Translations under genes and position numbers: made by a program
Notes under the pieces: model-generated
What the model saw: the letters and a program-made list of their open reading frames with translations, nothing else
Database searches by the model: none
Told to the model about the DNA's origin: nothing
In this document: one piece after another, positions 8,390 to 15,946 of the stretch
How the letters are laid out: each line of letters starts with the position of its first letter
How positions within the stretch are numbered: the first letter of the stretch is position 1
Virus record (IMG/VR): IMGVR_UViG_3300044941_000187
Span: 1-33,981 of that record
Source: a virus
DNA: 33,981 nt
Reading direction: 5' to 3' (one strand)

Positions 8390-8826
8390 TGGCCACCACA
8401 TCAGAAACTCTGGCAGGGCTGATCCGCGATAAGATCGTTGCGGTCGGCGATTTTTCGGGCTGGTTGGTTGCCCTCCGTCGCAAAGAAGAAGCCTTAGCGA
8501 TTGCCAGATTCCCAGCGATTTTGATTGTCTCGATGGAACCCGAAGAGTTGACGATCGACACCGACAATCGTTCCGAGATCGGGTATGGGTACGGGATCAT
8601 CCTGGCCTACAAAGACGAAGTCGGGCTGGCGACCGATGCCAACAAGCTACCCGACTGGCTTCGCACCGCCCAGCAAGCGATCTACTCGACGGGTTATCCT
8701 GGCTTCATTGTCGAGGATGTGCAGGTTCGCCCCTCGTCGGGGCTTGACCTGAAAGGTCTCCGGGAAAACTGCCTTGTGAGTGATTTTTTCTTTCAACTCT
8801 CCGTGATGGAGGACAGATACACATGA
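8389..8826 (+). CDS. Minor head/tail completion protein, Mu gp37- or tail-terminator-like
   Basis: The 145-aa protein begins MATTSETLAGLIRDKIVAVGDFSGW and contains beta-rich ARFPAILIVSMEPEEL and GYGYGIILAYKDEV segments. This resembles small proteins that cap the tail tube or join tail to head. The start overlaps the previous stop by one base; an upstream ATG at 8365 lies inside the previous gene and was rejected. The stop overlaps the next start (ATGA). The tight packing of three genes supports a single head-tail joining unit. The exact family is not recognised. Confidence 0.55.
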   Translation: MATTSETLAGLIRDKIVAVGDFSGWLVALRRKEEALAIARFPAILIVSMEPEELTIDTDNRSEIGYGYGIILAYKDEVGLATDANKLPDWLRTAQQAIYSTGYPGFIVEDVQVRPSSGLDLKGLRENCLVSDFFFQLSVMEDRYT

Positions 8827-9215
8827 CCGGCAAGAATATCAAAATCCGCGTGGGGGCCAACACGCTCCGCGTCTACGAAGCAACTGTCGAAGACGTTGTA
8901 GGCGAGATCGACGAAACGGATGGCGAGAGTGGTGGCTACGGCGATTGCGACGATTCTGGCGTTCGTCAGTGTGATGTCACGCTCAAGATAAATTGGAGAG
9001 CTGCCGATGGGGCTCCACCGAAAGCTGGCGATCTTCTCGCTAATGTGCTCATCGCATGGGATGGTAACACGGTCGCTCCCGTTGTCAACAAAAGGCACTT
9101 GTTCAACTATTTGAAAGTCTTGCGTGTTACCCCAACCGGTAGCACGAGGGGAAAAAACGAGATCACGGTCGTCGCCAAGTCGAGCGGCGCGTTCAAAGCC
9201 CCCGGCGAAGCGTGA
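8823..9215 (+). CDS. Probable tail tube protein
   Basis: The 130-aa protein is beta-rich (IKIRVGANTLRVYEATVEDVVGEIDETDGESGGY..., DVTLKINWRAADG, LKVLRVTPTGSTRGKNEITVVAKSSGAFKAPGEA). This is typical in size and character of small tail tube proteins, which stack in rings to form the DNA conduit. GGAGG precedes the ATG by about nine bases. It is followed by a tRNA and then chaperone-like and tape-measure-like genes, the usual order after a tail tube gene. No sheath gene is seen, which favours a non-contractile tail. Confidence 0.55.
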   Translation: MTGKNIKIRVGANTLRVYEATVEDVVGEIDETDGESGGYGDCDDSGVRQCDVTLKINWRAADGAPPKAGDLLANVLIAWDGNTVAPVVNKRHLFNYLKVLRVTPTGSTRGKNEITVVAKSSGAFKAPGEA

Positions 9216-9230
9216 GATTGATTTGAGATT

Positions 9231-9252
9231 GTGCGGGTCTCAAAATCCGCAC
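9231..9252 (+). other. Hairpin resembling an anticodon arm, just before the tRNA
   Basis: GTGCGG and CCGCAC form a perfect 6-bp stem with a 10-nt loop (GTCTCAAAAT). The sequence CGGGTCTCAAAATCCGC is close to the anticodon arm of the tRNA that starts 14 nt later (CGGTCTCATGATCCGC). It could be a remnant of a tandem tRNA duplication, a processing signal or the end of the tail tube transcript. Confidence 0.35.
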
Positions 9253-9266
9253 GCTCAGACAAAACA

Positions 9267-9338
9267 CAGAGAGTGGAGCAGTGGCAGCTCGGCGGTCTCA
9301 TGATCCGCAGGTCGCAGGTTCGAATCCTGCCTCTCTGT
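9267..9338 (+). tRNA. tRNA-Met (CAT anticodon)
   Basis: Full cloverleaf: acceptor CAGAGAG/CTCTCTG (7 bp), D arm GAGC-AGTGGCA-GCTC, anticodon stem GCGGT/TCCGC with loop CTCATGA (T33, anticodon CAT, purine 37) and one T-T mismatch at the closing pair, variable AGGTC, T arm GCAGG-TTCGAAT-CCTGC. Discriminator T at 9338; CCA is not encoded. It lies on the coding strand within the tail operon and would be cut from the structural mRNA or a local transcript. CAT could also be an Ile tRNA after lysidine modification; the T arm fits elongator Met best. Confidence 0.88.
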
Positions 9339-9369
9339 TTTTGGCCCGATAATCAAAGGACAAATCAAT

Positions 9370-9810
9370 ATGGGTGTTTCTGCGTCAGCTGCTGGTTTGG
9401 CTCGTAAATTCACATTTGAGGGTGTCGAGTACGAACTAAAACCCCTGACTTTCGGCATGATGGCTCGCCTTGCTACTTGGCTCGAAGATCGTGCGAGAGC
9501 CGCCATCTATCGGGCTCAGGCAGCTGGTGTTTCGGCACAATTCGTGAAAATGATGCAAGCTGCCCTTGTTGAGGGGATTGCTGCGGGACGATATGAAGCC
9601 GGCGGGGCGGTTTTCCGAGATGCTGCGTCCAGTGGTGCGTTTAACCGTTATGTCCTCCAACTGATGCTTGAACCACACCCCCAATCAGAAGAATTGAGTT
9701 ACCGGATTCAGGCCGACCCGCAAAAATCAGAAGAAGCTCAACTCCTCTGCGAAGAGATAAACTCCGACCCTTTAGCGATCCGGCTCAGGATGATTCCGAC
9801 GACGGAGTGA
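9370..9810 (+). CDS. Tail assembly chaperone-like protein
   Basis: The 146-aa protein starts MGVSASAAGLARKFTFEGVEYELKPLTFGMMARLATWLEDRARA and is helical after a short beta N-terminus, ending in an acidic part. This pattern (short beta hairpin naming the domain, then helices) is common in the first tail assembly chaperone upstream of the tape measure gene. Its stop overlaps the GTG of the next gene (GTGA). In many phages the pair is joined by a programmed frameshift. I see no clear slippery heptamer here, so simple stop-start coupling is more likely. Confidence 0.5.
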   Translation: MGVSASAAGLARKFTFEGVEYELKPLTFGMMARLATWLEDRARAAIYRAQAAGVSAQFVKMMQAALVEGIAAGRYEAGGAVFRDAASSGAFNRYVLQLMLEPHPQSEELSYRIQADPQKSEEAQLLCEEINSDPLAIRLRMIPTTE

Positions 9811-10169
9811 ATCATCCTGAGCCAGTGCAAAATATCTATCGGGTGTTGTGCAACGAGCCATTCTGTTATCGACCTTGGGAAGTCGATAGACTCACACCCT
9901 TTCAAGCGTGTGGGATCATCCTGTGCAAAAAAGATAAAAAAGGAATGGTTGTCTTGGACCCACCTTTGACCGAAGAAGAAGGACTACAAATTGCCGACGC
10001 AACCGAGGTGGATTGGCTGCGGGAGAAGTGGAGACTTAGAGGGTTAAGTGGCTGGGCGTTGGAGTGCGTTGTGCGAGACGAACTTGAAAACGCAGATCAG
10101 ACCAAAAAAGAAGAACGCAAGCACAAACTGGTGAAAAAAGATGGCGAGCAAAACACCGAAACCCGATAA
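9807..10169 (+). CDS. Second tail chaperone-like protein, GTG start
   Basis: The 120-aa product (VNHPEPVQNIYRVLCNEPFCYRPWEVDRLTPFQACGIILC...) overlaps the previous gene by four bases and the next by 29. The segment FCYRPWEVDRLTPFQ is reminiscent of the second part of tail assembly chaperones, which act on the tape measure protein during tail assembly. The C-terminus is strongly Lys/Glu-rich. GTG at 9807 is the only start that keeps the coupling. The function is inferred from order and size. Confidence 0.5.
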   Translation: MNHPEPVQNIYRVLCNEPFCYRPWEVDRLTPFQACGIILCKKDKKGMVVLDPPLTEEEGLQIADATEVDWLREKWRLRGLSGWALECVVRDELENADQTKKEERKHKLVKKDGEQNTETR

Positions 10170-10917
10170 GCCAGAAAACGAAAGTCCATTCGCGAAACAA
10201 GTTCTCAGAGAGTCTTTCACAGATGCTCTCGAAAAAGCGGGGCGAAATTCAAAAAGTGGAATTTTGGGAGGAATGTTTGCTGCTTCCGACAAAGGGGCAG
10301 GAACGGCTGGCATCTTGGCTGGTGGTGCAATCGGAGCGTTGACGAGTGCAATCGGACGTCTAACATCGGTTCTGGACCCTGTTCTCGGATCAGCAAAAAA
10401 AGGATTCGAGTCTGGCATGGGTAGAGGGATGGGGCTAGAAACTCTCGAAAAATCATTTTCCATGTTGGGCGTAGTCGTGGGGATGCAATTCGCCCCAGCT
10501 CTGACATTTGCTGCCGGGGCAACAATGGCATTCGCAAAAAAATTAAGTGAAACAACATTGTCGATGGAAAAAATTCGTGATGGCTTTAATTCATTCATGG
10601 ATAAAGGAGGGTTTTTGCTCAGCCCGCCATTGGAATTGCTGAGACAGGGAGCAAAGCCGATTGCCAAAAATATCCTCGGAGATGACTGGGCGAAAGATAT
10701 TAAAGAAAATATGAAGATTGCTCAAAAATCTTTTGAGCTAGGTTTAAGAAAACAAAGTCCTACAAGTTACTCAGATTTGTCATCTGTGCGAGAGCAGATA
10801 GCAATGTCGGCTGCTGTTGACCCAATGGAAAGGGAAACTCAGAAAATTATACAAGATATGTTACCTCAATACCAACAACAAATGGACAGATTGCTTTCCT
10901 TGATCGAGGGCAAGTGA
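10141..10917 (+). CDS. Short tape-measure-like protein
   Basis: The 258-aa protein sits in the tape measure position after the chaperone pair. It has a polar N-terminus, Gly/Ala-rich amphipathic and hydrophobic stretches (GTAGILAGGAIGALTSAIGRLTSVL; MLGVVVGMQFAPALTFAAGATMAFAKKL), then a charged helical C-terminus. Tape measures set tail length, so 258 residues would imply a very short tail compared with the 600-2000 residues usual for long-tailed phages. It begins inside the previous gene. Codon use is more AT-rich towards the end (from about 10650) than in its neighbours. It may alternatively be a membrane-active injection protein. Confidence 0.5.
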   Translation: MASKTPKPDKPENESPFAKQVLRESFTDALEKAGRNSKSGILGGMFAASDKGAGTAGILAGGAIGALTSAIGRLTSVLDPVLGSAKKGFESGMGRGMGLETLEKSFSMLGVVVGMQFAPALTFAAGATMAFAKKLSETTLSMEKIRDGFNSFMDKGGFLLSPPLELLRQGAKPIAKNILGDDWAKDIKENMKIAQKSFELGLRKQSPTSYSDLSSVREQIAMSAAVDPMERETQKIIQDMLPQYQQQMDRLLSLIEGK

Positions 10918-10979
10918 ACTACCGAACAGCAGCCAATTCGGTCGATTCGTTTCTCAACTTGTGCCTGTGATTGTGTTTT

Positions 10980-10998
10980 GGCAGGCTTTGAGCCTGCC
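10980..10998 (+). terminator. Perfect 8-bp hairpin after the tape-measure-like gene
   Basis: GGCAGGCT-TTG-AGCCTGCC is a perfect 8-bp stem with a 3-nt loop. T-rich sequence lies before it (TTGTGTTTT) but not after, so on the forward strand it lacks a U-tract. It separates the tail assembly genes from the distal tail genes. Confidence 0.45.
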
Positions 10999-11020
10999 AC
11001 ACCCAAATCAAGTCACCTCA

Positions 11021-11050
11021 CCCCCTGCCGAAGAATAATACTACAGGGGG
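11021..11050 (+). promoter_or_regulatory. Leader hairpin that can hide the ribosome site
   Basis: CCCCCTG (11021-11027) pairs perfectly with CAGGGGG (11044-11050), which is the Shine-Dalgarno-like sequence of the next gene (ATG at 11057). The loop holds GAAGAATAATACTA. A similar arrangement stands at 15782-15812. The loop core recurs at 4309. This could control translation or be a promoter element; the pairing itself is plain in the sequence. Confidence 0.5.
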
Positions 11051-11056
11051 ATAGAG

Positions 11057-12073
11057 ATGACGCTCGCAGTGAAATGGTCAGAACTTGGGCCGGACCCAAA
11101 AGGGGCTTCGACCCTTTACTCGATGACTACAAACGCAAAGCAGGGGTCAGGCCGCAGTCGTCAGATTGTGGTGGCATACAGCGACCTCGAAGCTGCGCTT
11201 AAACAGAGTGTCGGCTACTCCACGCTTGAGATGGTGAGTGGGACGAAATATCGACTAAAACGCGAACTGCCCGAACTGTGGCCTATCACAAGTATGGCTC
11301 AGGTATACGCCTGTGACTCTTGTGAGTTGCTTCAATTAAATAAATGGGCCGGCAGAAAGGATTTTAACACAACCACAAAGATTTTTGGAGCCCTTGACAA
11401 AACCGTTGGCGATGCCGACGGCAACACAAAGCAAAAGCTCAACCAGTTCACCAAAGCCAATCTGAAGCTCAATTACAAGTTAGTTGACTACAAGATTTTG
11501 ACCGATGATGAGGTTGCAGCTGGGCCTTTAGGTGTGACAGACGAATCAGTTCGCTTCGTCTCTTTCAAAGAAACAAATCAGGCCCGATATTTTTCCGTTC
11601 CGGGAAATACTTTTTATGTTATCGCAGGCGGAACTCCTACTGTCCTGCCCTATCCCGTTGGAATGATCGAAAGCAAAGGGACGCTCCATCTCACATGGCA
11701 TCAAGTCGCTTATGATGCCGTGCCCAGACAAACGATAATGAACTCTCTTGTCGGCAAGGTCAATAAAGCCCCTTTTGTTTGGAACGGAAAGACCTATGCT
11801 GCGGGAACTCTTTTGTGCATGGCTCCACAGTACACAACTTACATGCAACCCAATGGCGTTCTTGGATGCGACGTTGAATTTATCCTCGAAGTATTCAACA
11901 AAGAACACAATAGGATTGCATACCGAAAAAACGCAACCTCAGACATTGATTATTATTGGATCACAACAGACCAATCAATAACAACTCCCCCGACTTATGG
12001 TTCCCTTCCGCTAAACAAATTCCTGTTCGGTGAAGCAGATTTCAAAGAGCTTTTTAACGTCCAAAATCCGTGA
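11057..12073 (+). CDS. Distal tail protein, unknown family
   Basis: The 338-aa protein is beta-rich with repeated short strands (GTLHLTWHQVAYDAVPRQ, GCDVEFILEVFNKEHNRIAYRKN, SDIDYYWITTDQS). Position right after the tape-measure-like gene, before the Gly/Ser-linker protein, suggests a baseplate hub or distal tail protein. I recall similar proteins of unknown function in planctomycete prophages but cannot name a family. The ATG follows GGGGGATAGAG and lies just after the leader hairpin. No signal peptide or membrane segment is seen. Confidence 0.5.
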   Translation: MTLAVKWSELGPDPKGASTLYSMTTNAKQGSGRSRQIVVAYSDLEAALKQSVGYSTLEMVSGTKYRLKRELPELWPITSMAQVYACDSCELLQLNKWAGRKDFNTTTKIFGALDKTVGDADGNTKQKLNQFTKANLKLNYKLVDYKILTDDEVAAGPLGVTDESVRFVSFKETNQARYFSVPGNTFYVIAGGTPTVLPYPVGMIESKGTLHLTWHQVAYDAVPRQTIMNSLVGKVNKAPFVWNGKTYAAGTLLCMAPQYTTYMQPNGVLGCDVEFILEVFNKEHNRIAYRKNATSDIDYYWITTDQSITTPPTYGSLPLNKFLFGEADFKELFNVQNP

Positions 12074-12087
12074 GCGTGAGGTAACCT

Positions 12088-13212
12088 ATGTATCCCGGTG
12101 AAGTCCCGCATTTTCGAGGTTACCCCTCGTCCGACAGTTTGAACCTTTTGGCCCGTCTGGTTGCCGAGGGCGTAATTCGGGCCGAACCGCCTTTGTTCAG
12201 CGAATACACTCCGGCTGGGCTATTGATTCGCTTGCAGACGGGCGAAGGTTTTTTTGGGATCAAGGTCGAGGACTACACGGGCACGCCCAGCTACCCAGAT
12301 ATTGCGACGATCCAAACGCAGTACATGACCCTGACTCAACCGGCAGCAGGGCGGGTGCTGCTGGTGCCACAAGATGCCGGAGCTGCGATTCCGGGCATCA
12401 TCAACCTCTCAGCACAGCATTTCGGCAGCGGGAAAAAGTCAGCCGACAATATCTGGTCAAAGGGTATCTACTACGTTGGTCCTCTCGACAAGCCGGGTTG
12501 GACGGGAACCTTACCCGATGGAATAACCCCTGTTGAAGGCGGGTTGGTTCTCGCACCTCTTTCAGGAGCTTCTGGGTCAGGAGCTTCTGGCAGTGGGGGC
12601 TCGACACCGAGTGGGTCAACTCCGACAAATTGGAACACAACCAACGCAGTCACTCGGCAAATCGAGGTGGTGGAAAACGTCTGTCCAATCTTCGAGACCG
12701 TTTCGGGATCGGCTACGCCTCGGATGATCGGAATCACGGTCCAGAAAAAACTCGTTACTGTCCTCGTTCCGGCTTCCGATTTACCCGGCAGTTCTTTTTG
12801 CAACACGAACCCTTCTGGGTGCTGTCCGACGGGTTCGGGGTCTGGTGGCTCCGGAAGCGGGTCGGGCTCTGGCGGAAGTGGCTCAGGCTCGGGGTCTGGC
12901 GGATGCTGCGATCCAGACCTCCCGACGCTGACAGCTACGTTCACGGGGGGGCTATCTGCTCTGGGGACGGTGACGCTGACTCGGACCGGATCGCCGGTGT
13001 ATTCGGCATTCTCGCCAGCGTGTGGGGGACGTCACATCACTCTCGATTGCGATACCGTGGCCATGCAGTATCGGCTCATGGTGACAGGAGCATCGCCGGC
13101 TGCGATGGAAATAGCTACGTTCAGTTGCTCGCCGTTCTATGCCCGATTTGATTTCGCAACCGGCGGCCCACCGCCATGTGCGGCAGCAGCAACGGCAATA
13201 ATTACAGCGTGA
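12088..13212 (+). CDS. Cys-rich structural protein with Gly/Ser linkers, possible tail fibre or tip
   Basis: The 374-aa protein has a folded N-terminal part (residues 1 to about 155), a Ser/Gly linker (SGASGSGASGSGGS), a middle domain, a second long Gly/Ser linker (about 248-273) and a C-terminal domain with several Cys (CCPTG, GGCCDPD, FSPACGG, TLDCDT, FSCSPF). Flexible linkers between small domains are typical of surface-exposed tail tips or fibres. The Cys pairs flanking the linker could cross-link outside the cell. GAGG precedes the start by about eight bases. It overlaps nothing and leads directly into the glycosyltransferase fusion gene. Confidence 0.5.
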   Translation: MYPGEVPHFRGYPSSDSLNLLARLVAEGVIRAEPPLFSEYTPAGLLIRLQTGEGFFGIKVEDYTGTPSYPDIATIQTQYMTLTQPAAGRVLLVPQDAGAAIPGIINLSAQHFGSGKKSADNIWSKGIYYVGPLDKPGWTGTLPDGITPVEGGLVLAPLSGASGSGASGSGGSTPSGSTPTNWNTTNAVTRQIEVVENVCPIFETVSGSATPRMIGITVQKKLVTVLVPASDLPGSSFCNTNPSGCCPTGSGSGGSGSGSGSGGSGSGSGSGGCCDPDLPTLTATFTGGLSALGTVTLTRTGSPVYSAFSPACGGRHITLDCDTVAMQYRLMVTGASPAAMEIATFSCSPFYARFDFATGGPPPCAAAATAIITA

Positions 13213-13215
13213 GAT

Positions 13216-14997
13216 ATGAGACCATGTCATGATCTGCACCCGAACCCATCTGAGACGGCGGCCTCGTGTCGTCTGTGCTATCTGTATCTGCACGACGCGA
13301 GCTATCGGGCATTGTGGGATAGTGAGCAGCCAATCACAACGGCCCAGCGAGTGACCTCATGTCGTCACCTCGGGGAACCCCTCCTCGGCATCGAGCGTGA
13401 CCGCCTCGGGCTCGATCATGCTCGCGACTGGAAGCATTGCTTGCATCCCACACAACCGCTTGGGCCTGTCGTGTGTGCGTGTGCTGGCTGTGGATCGAAT
13501 TGCTCTGGGTTCTCGGTTGATGCAAGTCTTTTTAGCGGCCCAGAATTGCTCCCCGGACTAAGCGACCCACTTGAAGCTCCCACCGATGCCAACGGGTATC
13601 TCCACGCTCTAAAGCAACTTGCTTTTGCGGATATGCCCATACCTGACACAACAGCAGGCGAGGGCATTATCACGGTGGGAGGCGGTATCTATTGGCCGAT
13701 GATTGTTGTTTCCGTGCGAATGCTGAGAGAGTCCGGTTGCACGTTGCCCGTTGAGGTGTGGCACCGATCCTCGGAGAACGTGCGACCCGAAGACGTGGCG
13801 GGGCTCGGCGTGACCCTTATCAACGCCGACGAGGTGGGTAAAGTTCCGCCGAAAGGTGGATGGGAGTGCAAACTCCATGCTCTAACACACACACGATTCA
13901 GGCGAGTCCTTTTTCTCGACGCTGACGCTTATTGCGTTGCCGATCCGACAGAAATCATTCAACAAGGTGGGTTCACGTTTTGGCAAGACTTGCCCTACAC
14001 ATGGACTGCCGTGAATTGGGAGAAAGTCGGTTTTGATGGCCAGCACATTCCACCAGTGCAGGGCGGGCAAATTGTGATGGATCGAGCAGACCCGCGAGTC
14101 TGGAAACTCATCGTGCTGGCTCATTGGATGTGTCGTCACAGTGAGTGGTATTTCCAATGCGGATATGGCGACCAAGACACGTGGAGAATTGCTCTAGCAC
14201 TGACCAAATTTCCATTCTCAAATCTCGGTGAGGCTTCTTGGGATCGCAAAGCCTTTATCTGTCAACACAGAGGATCCCCGCTTATTGTCCACCGGTGTCA
14301 GGGGAAACTCGGTTCTGTTTCGCAAATCCCGCACGGGCAGACCTCGTGGAATTCTCCACAGCCTGGACTCCCGAAAGAAGATCGTGTGTTCCATCATCTC
14401 GCCCAAGTGTTAGCACGCGAGAACGATCCCAAGTCGGTATTTGGCGCAATCTACGATAAGGGTCTCTGGGGAGATCGTTCGGGGCCGGGCTCAAGCCACG
14501 AAGAGGCTCGCCCCTTTGTCGAAATCCTTCAGGGGTTAATTACGGTTGGGGGGTGGCGTACTATTGTCGATGCCGGTTGTGGTGATGGACGTGTTGCTGC
14601 GATGATCCAATCCGACCTGCACCGTTACACTGGCGTTGATATTGTTGAGAGTGTCATTCAGAAAAATCAAATCGAGCAACCGACAAAAGGGTGGCTTGTC
14701 GGCGATATAACCAAGCCTGAAAATCTCCCCCCCGCCGATGTCCTAATTTGTCGAGACGTGTTGCATCACTGGCCGACCGAGTTGATTCGGGAATGGCTCA
14801 CTGAAGTGATGCGACTTGCACAAAAAGAAAAAAAATGGCTTTGGCTCGTGTTGTGCCAAGATCGAGAGCAGCATACGAGCGACTGCCACCTCGGGGGGTA
14901 TCGAGGGCTCGACCCGCTTCAATCTCCTCTCAAGGAATTTGGGCCTTTTTCACGGATCGATTATCTCCACAAATCGATATTGGTTAGACGGCTATGA
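13216..14997 (+). CDS. Fusion: Cys-rich N-terminus, glycosyltransferase, SAM methyltransferase
   Basis: The 593-aa protein has three parts. Residues 1 to about 105 hold Cys/His pairs (CHDLHP, CRLCYLYLHD, CRHLG, CACAGCGSNC), possibly a metal-binding module. Residues about 130-380 resemble GT8/MNN1-type glycosyltransferases: GIYWPMIVVSVRMLRESGC.LPVEVWH and RVLFLDADAYC around 230 with the DxD sugar-nucleotide/metal motif. Residues about 445-590 are a class I methyltransferase: TIVDAGCGDGRVAAMI around 449, then TGVDIV, DVLICRDVLHHWP. It could glycosylate and methylate tail proteins or host surface sugars. It lies among tail genes and is followed by a hairpin over its stop. ATG at 13216 lacks a strong ribosome site. 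Confidence 0.75.
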   Translation: MRPCHDLHPNPSETAASCRLCYLYLHDASYRALWDSEQPITTAQRVTSCRHLGEPLLGIERDRLGLDHARDWKHCLHPTQPLGPVVCACAGCGSNCSGFSVDASLFSGPELLPGLSDPLEAPTDANGYLHALKQLAFADMPIPDTTAGEGIITVGGGIYWPMIVVSVRMLRESGCTLPVEVWHRSSENVRPEDVAGLGVTLINADEVGKVPPKGGWECKLHALTHTRFRRVLFLDADAYCVADPTEIIQQGGFTFWQDLPYTWTAVNWEKVGFDGQHIPPVQGGQIVMDRADPRVWKLIVLAHWMCRHSEWYFQCGYGDQDTWRIALALTKFPFSNLGEASWDRKAFICQHRGSPLIVHRCQGKLGSVSQIPHGQTSWNSPQPGLPKEDRVFHHLAQVLARENDPKSVFGAIYDKGLWGDRSGPGSSHEEARPFVEILQGLITVGGWRTIVDAGCGDGRVAAMIQSDLHRYTGVDIVESVIQKNQIEQPTKGWLVGDITKPENLPPADVLICRDVLHHWPTELIREWLTEVMRLAQKEKKWLWLVLCQDREQHTSDCHLGGYRGLDPLQSPLKEFGPFSRIDYLHKSILVRRL

Positions 14998-15003
14998 GCC
15001 GTC
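14987..15003 (+). terminator. Hairpin spanning the stop of the fusion gene
   Basis: GACGGCT-ATG-AGCCGTC is a perfect 7-bp stem with a 3-nt loop that includes the TGA stop codon. GAATAATTCTTCT follows, which is AT-rich but not a pure T-run. It could be a weak terminator. GAATAAT also matches the core of the leader elements at 4309, 11033 and 15795. Confidence 0.45.
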
Positions 15004-15085
15004 GAATAATTCTTCTAAACCTACCCGCTGAAACGTCCCCCACCTCTGTTAGACTCAAGAATAAAGTCACTTGGAGCCTCCTTCA

Positions 15086-15946
15086 ATGCGACGATTCTTT
15101 GACAGGGATTTCTTGTTTACCTGCTGCCTCGTTCTGCCTCTTGTTCTCGGCGCCTGTCTTGCACAAGGTTGCCCCGCACAGGGGGCAACCTTCAACCCAC
15201 GCACACCTTACACAGATTCGTCGTTTGAGGGTGGCCGGGCGCACGCTGGCGAAGTGTTGGATTGTGACCTGCCCGAATCCGAGCATATGAAAAACATCGG
15301 CTCTCTGATCGACGGGGCTGGCATGTGCGTGATGACCTCCATTGAGATGGCTGCACGATTCCTGAATATGGATGTCCGTTGGCGGGGATTGCGAGATTTT
15401 TGCGCCCGAGAACAGGGCGGTGGATACCCCGAGAAGGTCGTCAAACAACTGGCTGCTTACGCGAAATCAAAAGGGCTCCCTGACCCGACCAACCAATACC
15501 TGCAATATGAAGGCCCTGATCCTTGGCCCATCGTCGAGGCAGCCCTCCGATCCGGGAGGATGGCGTGCATCACCTACGGCACGAGCCCTCGCTACAACCA
15601 AGGATCGATAGCACACATGGTTTGCTGTGTGAAGGCGGGGTCGGGGCAGTACGCGGTCGTGTTGGACAACAACTTCCCAGGCGAGAAAAATTACGAGTGG
15701 ATGCCCAACGCGGAACTGAAACGCCGGATCAACTATCCCCGTCGTGTGGGATGGGTGTTTGTGTGGCTCGCACCGCCACCCCCCCCCTCGCCGAAGAATA
15801 ATGTTATGGGGGCTATCGATGTCCGAAATCATTATCGGTGTTGCTCTGTTCCTTCTCGCCCTTTGCCTGATCGTGTTATGGGGGCAAGGCCGGTGGCACG
15901 ACGTGAGGATACGGAGATTAGAAGCCCACAAATGGCCACCACCTGA
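15086..15946 (+). CDS. Exported papain/C39-like cysteine peptidase, probable lipoprotein
   Basis: The ATG at 15086 follows GGAG at nine bases; an upstream in-frame start at 15071 was rejected. The N-terminus MRRFFDRDFLFTCCLVLPLVLGAC is a signal sequence ending in a lipobox-like LGAC. GAGMCVMTSIEMAARF (C81), SIAHMVCCVKA (H177) and VVLDNNFPGEKNYEWM form a Cys-His-Asn/Asp order as in C39/papain-like peptidases. A role in cell-wall or surface degradation is possible. After PPPPPSP (residues about 230-236) the frame becomes a shadow of the next gene: a nine-C tract lies at 15779-15787, and a -1 shift there would stop at GAAGAATAA. The true C-terminus is therefore doubtful. Confidence 0.65.
   Translation: MRRFFDRDFLFTCCLVLPLVLGACLAQGCPAQGATFNPRTPYTDSSFEGGRAHAGEVLDCDLPESEHMKNIGSLIDGAGMCVMTSIEMAARFLNMDVRWRGLRDFCAREQGGGYPEKVVKQLAAYAKSKGLPDPTNQYLQYEGPDPWPIVEAALRSGRMACITYGTSPRYNQGSIAHMVCCVKAGSGQYAVVLDNNFPGEKNYEWMPNAELKRRINYPRRVGWVFVWLAPPPPPSPKNNVMGAIDVRNHYRCCSVPSRPLPDRVMGARPVARREDTEIRSPQMATT
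15782..15812 (+). promoter_or_regulatory. Second C-run/G-run leader hairpin with GAAGAATAAT loop
   Basis: The C-run (15779-15787) can pair with GGGGG at 15808-15812, seven bases before the ATG at 15819. Between them is CGCCGAAGAATAATGTTAT, closely matching the 11021-11050 element (TGCCGAAGAATAATACTA). The repeated combination of C-run, GAAGAATAAT and G-run at two gene starts supports a functional element. Confidence 0.5.

Noticed and set aside
9690-9830. Programmed frameshift between the two chaperone-like genes
   Set aside because: No convincing slippery heptamer; a GTGA stop-start overlap explains the layout.
12840-12910. Simple sequence repeat in the Gly/Ser linker as a phase-variable tract
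   Set aside because: The repeats are imperfect with mixed codons, which limits slippage; best read as a protein linker.
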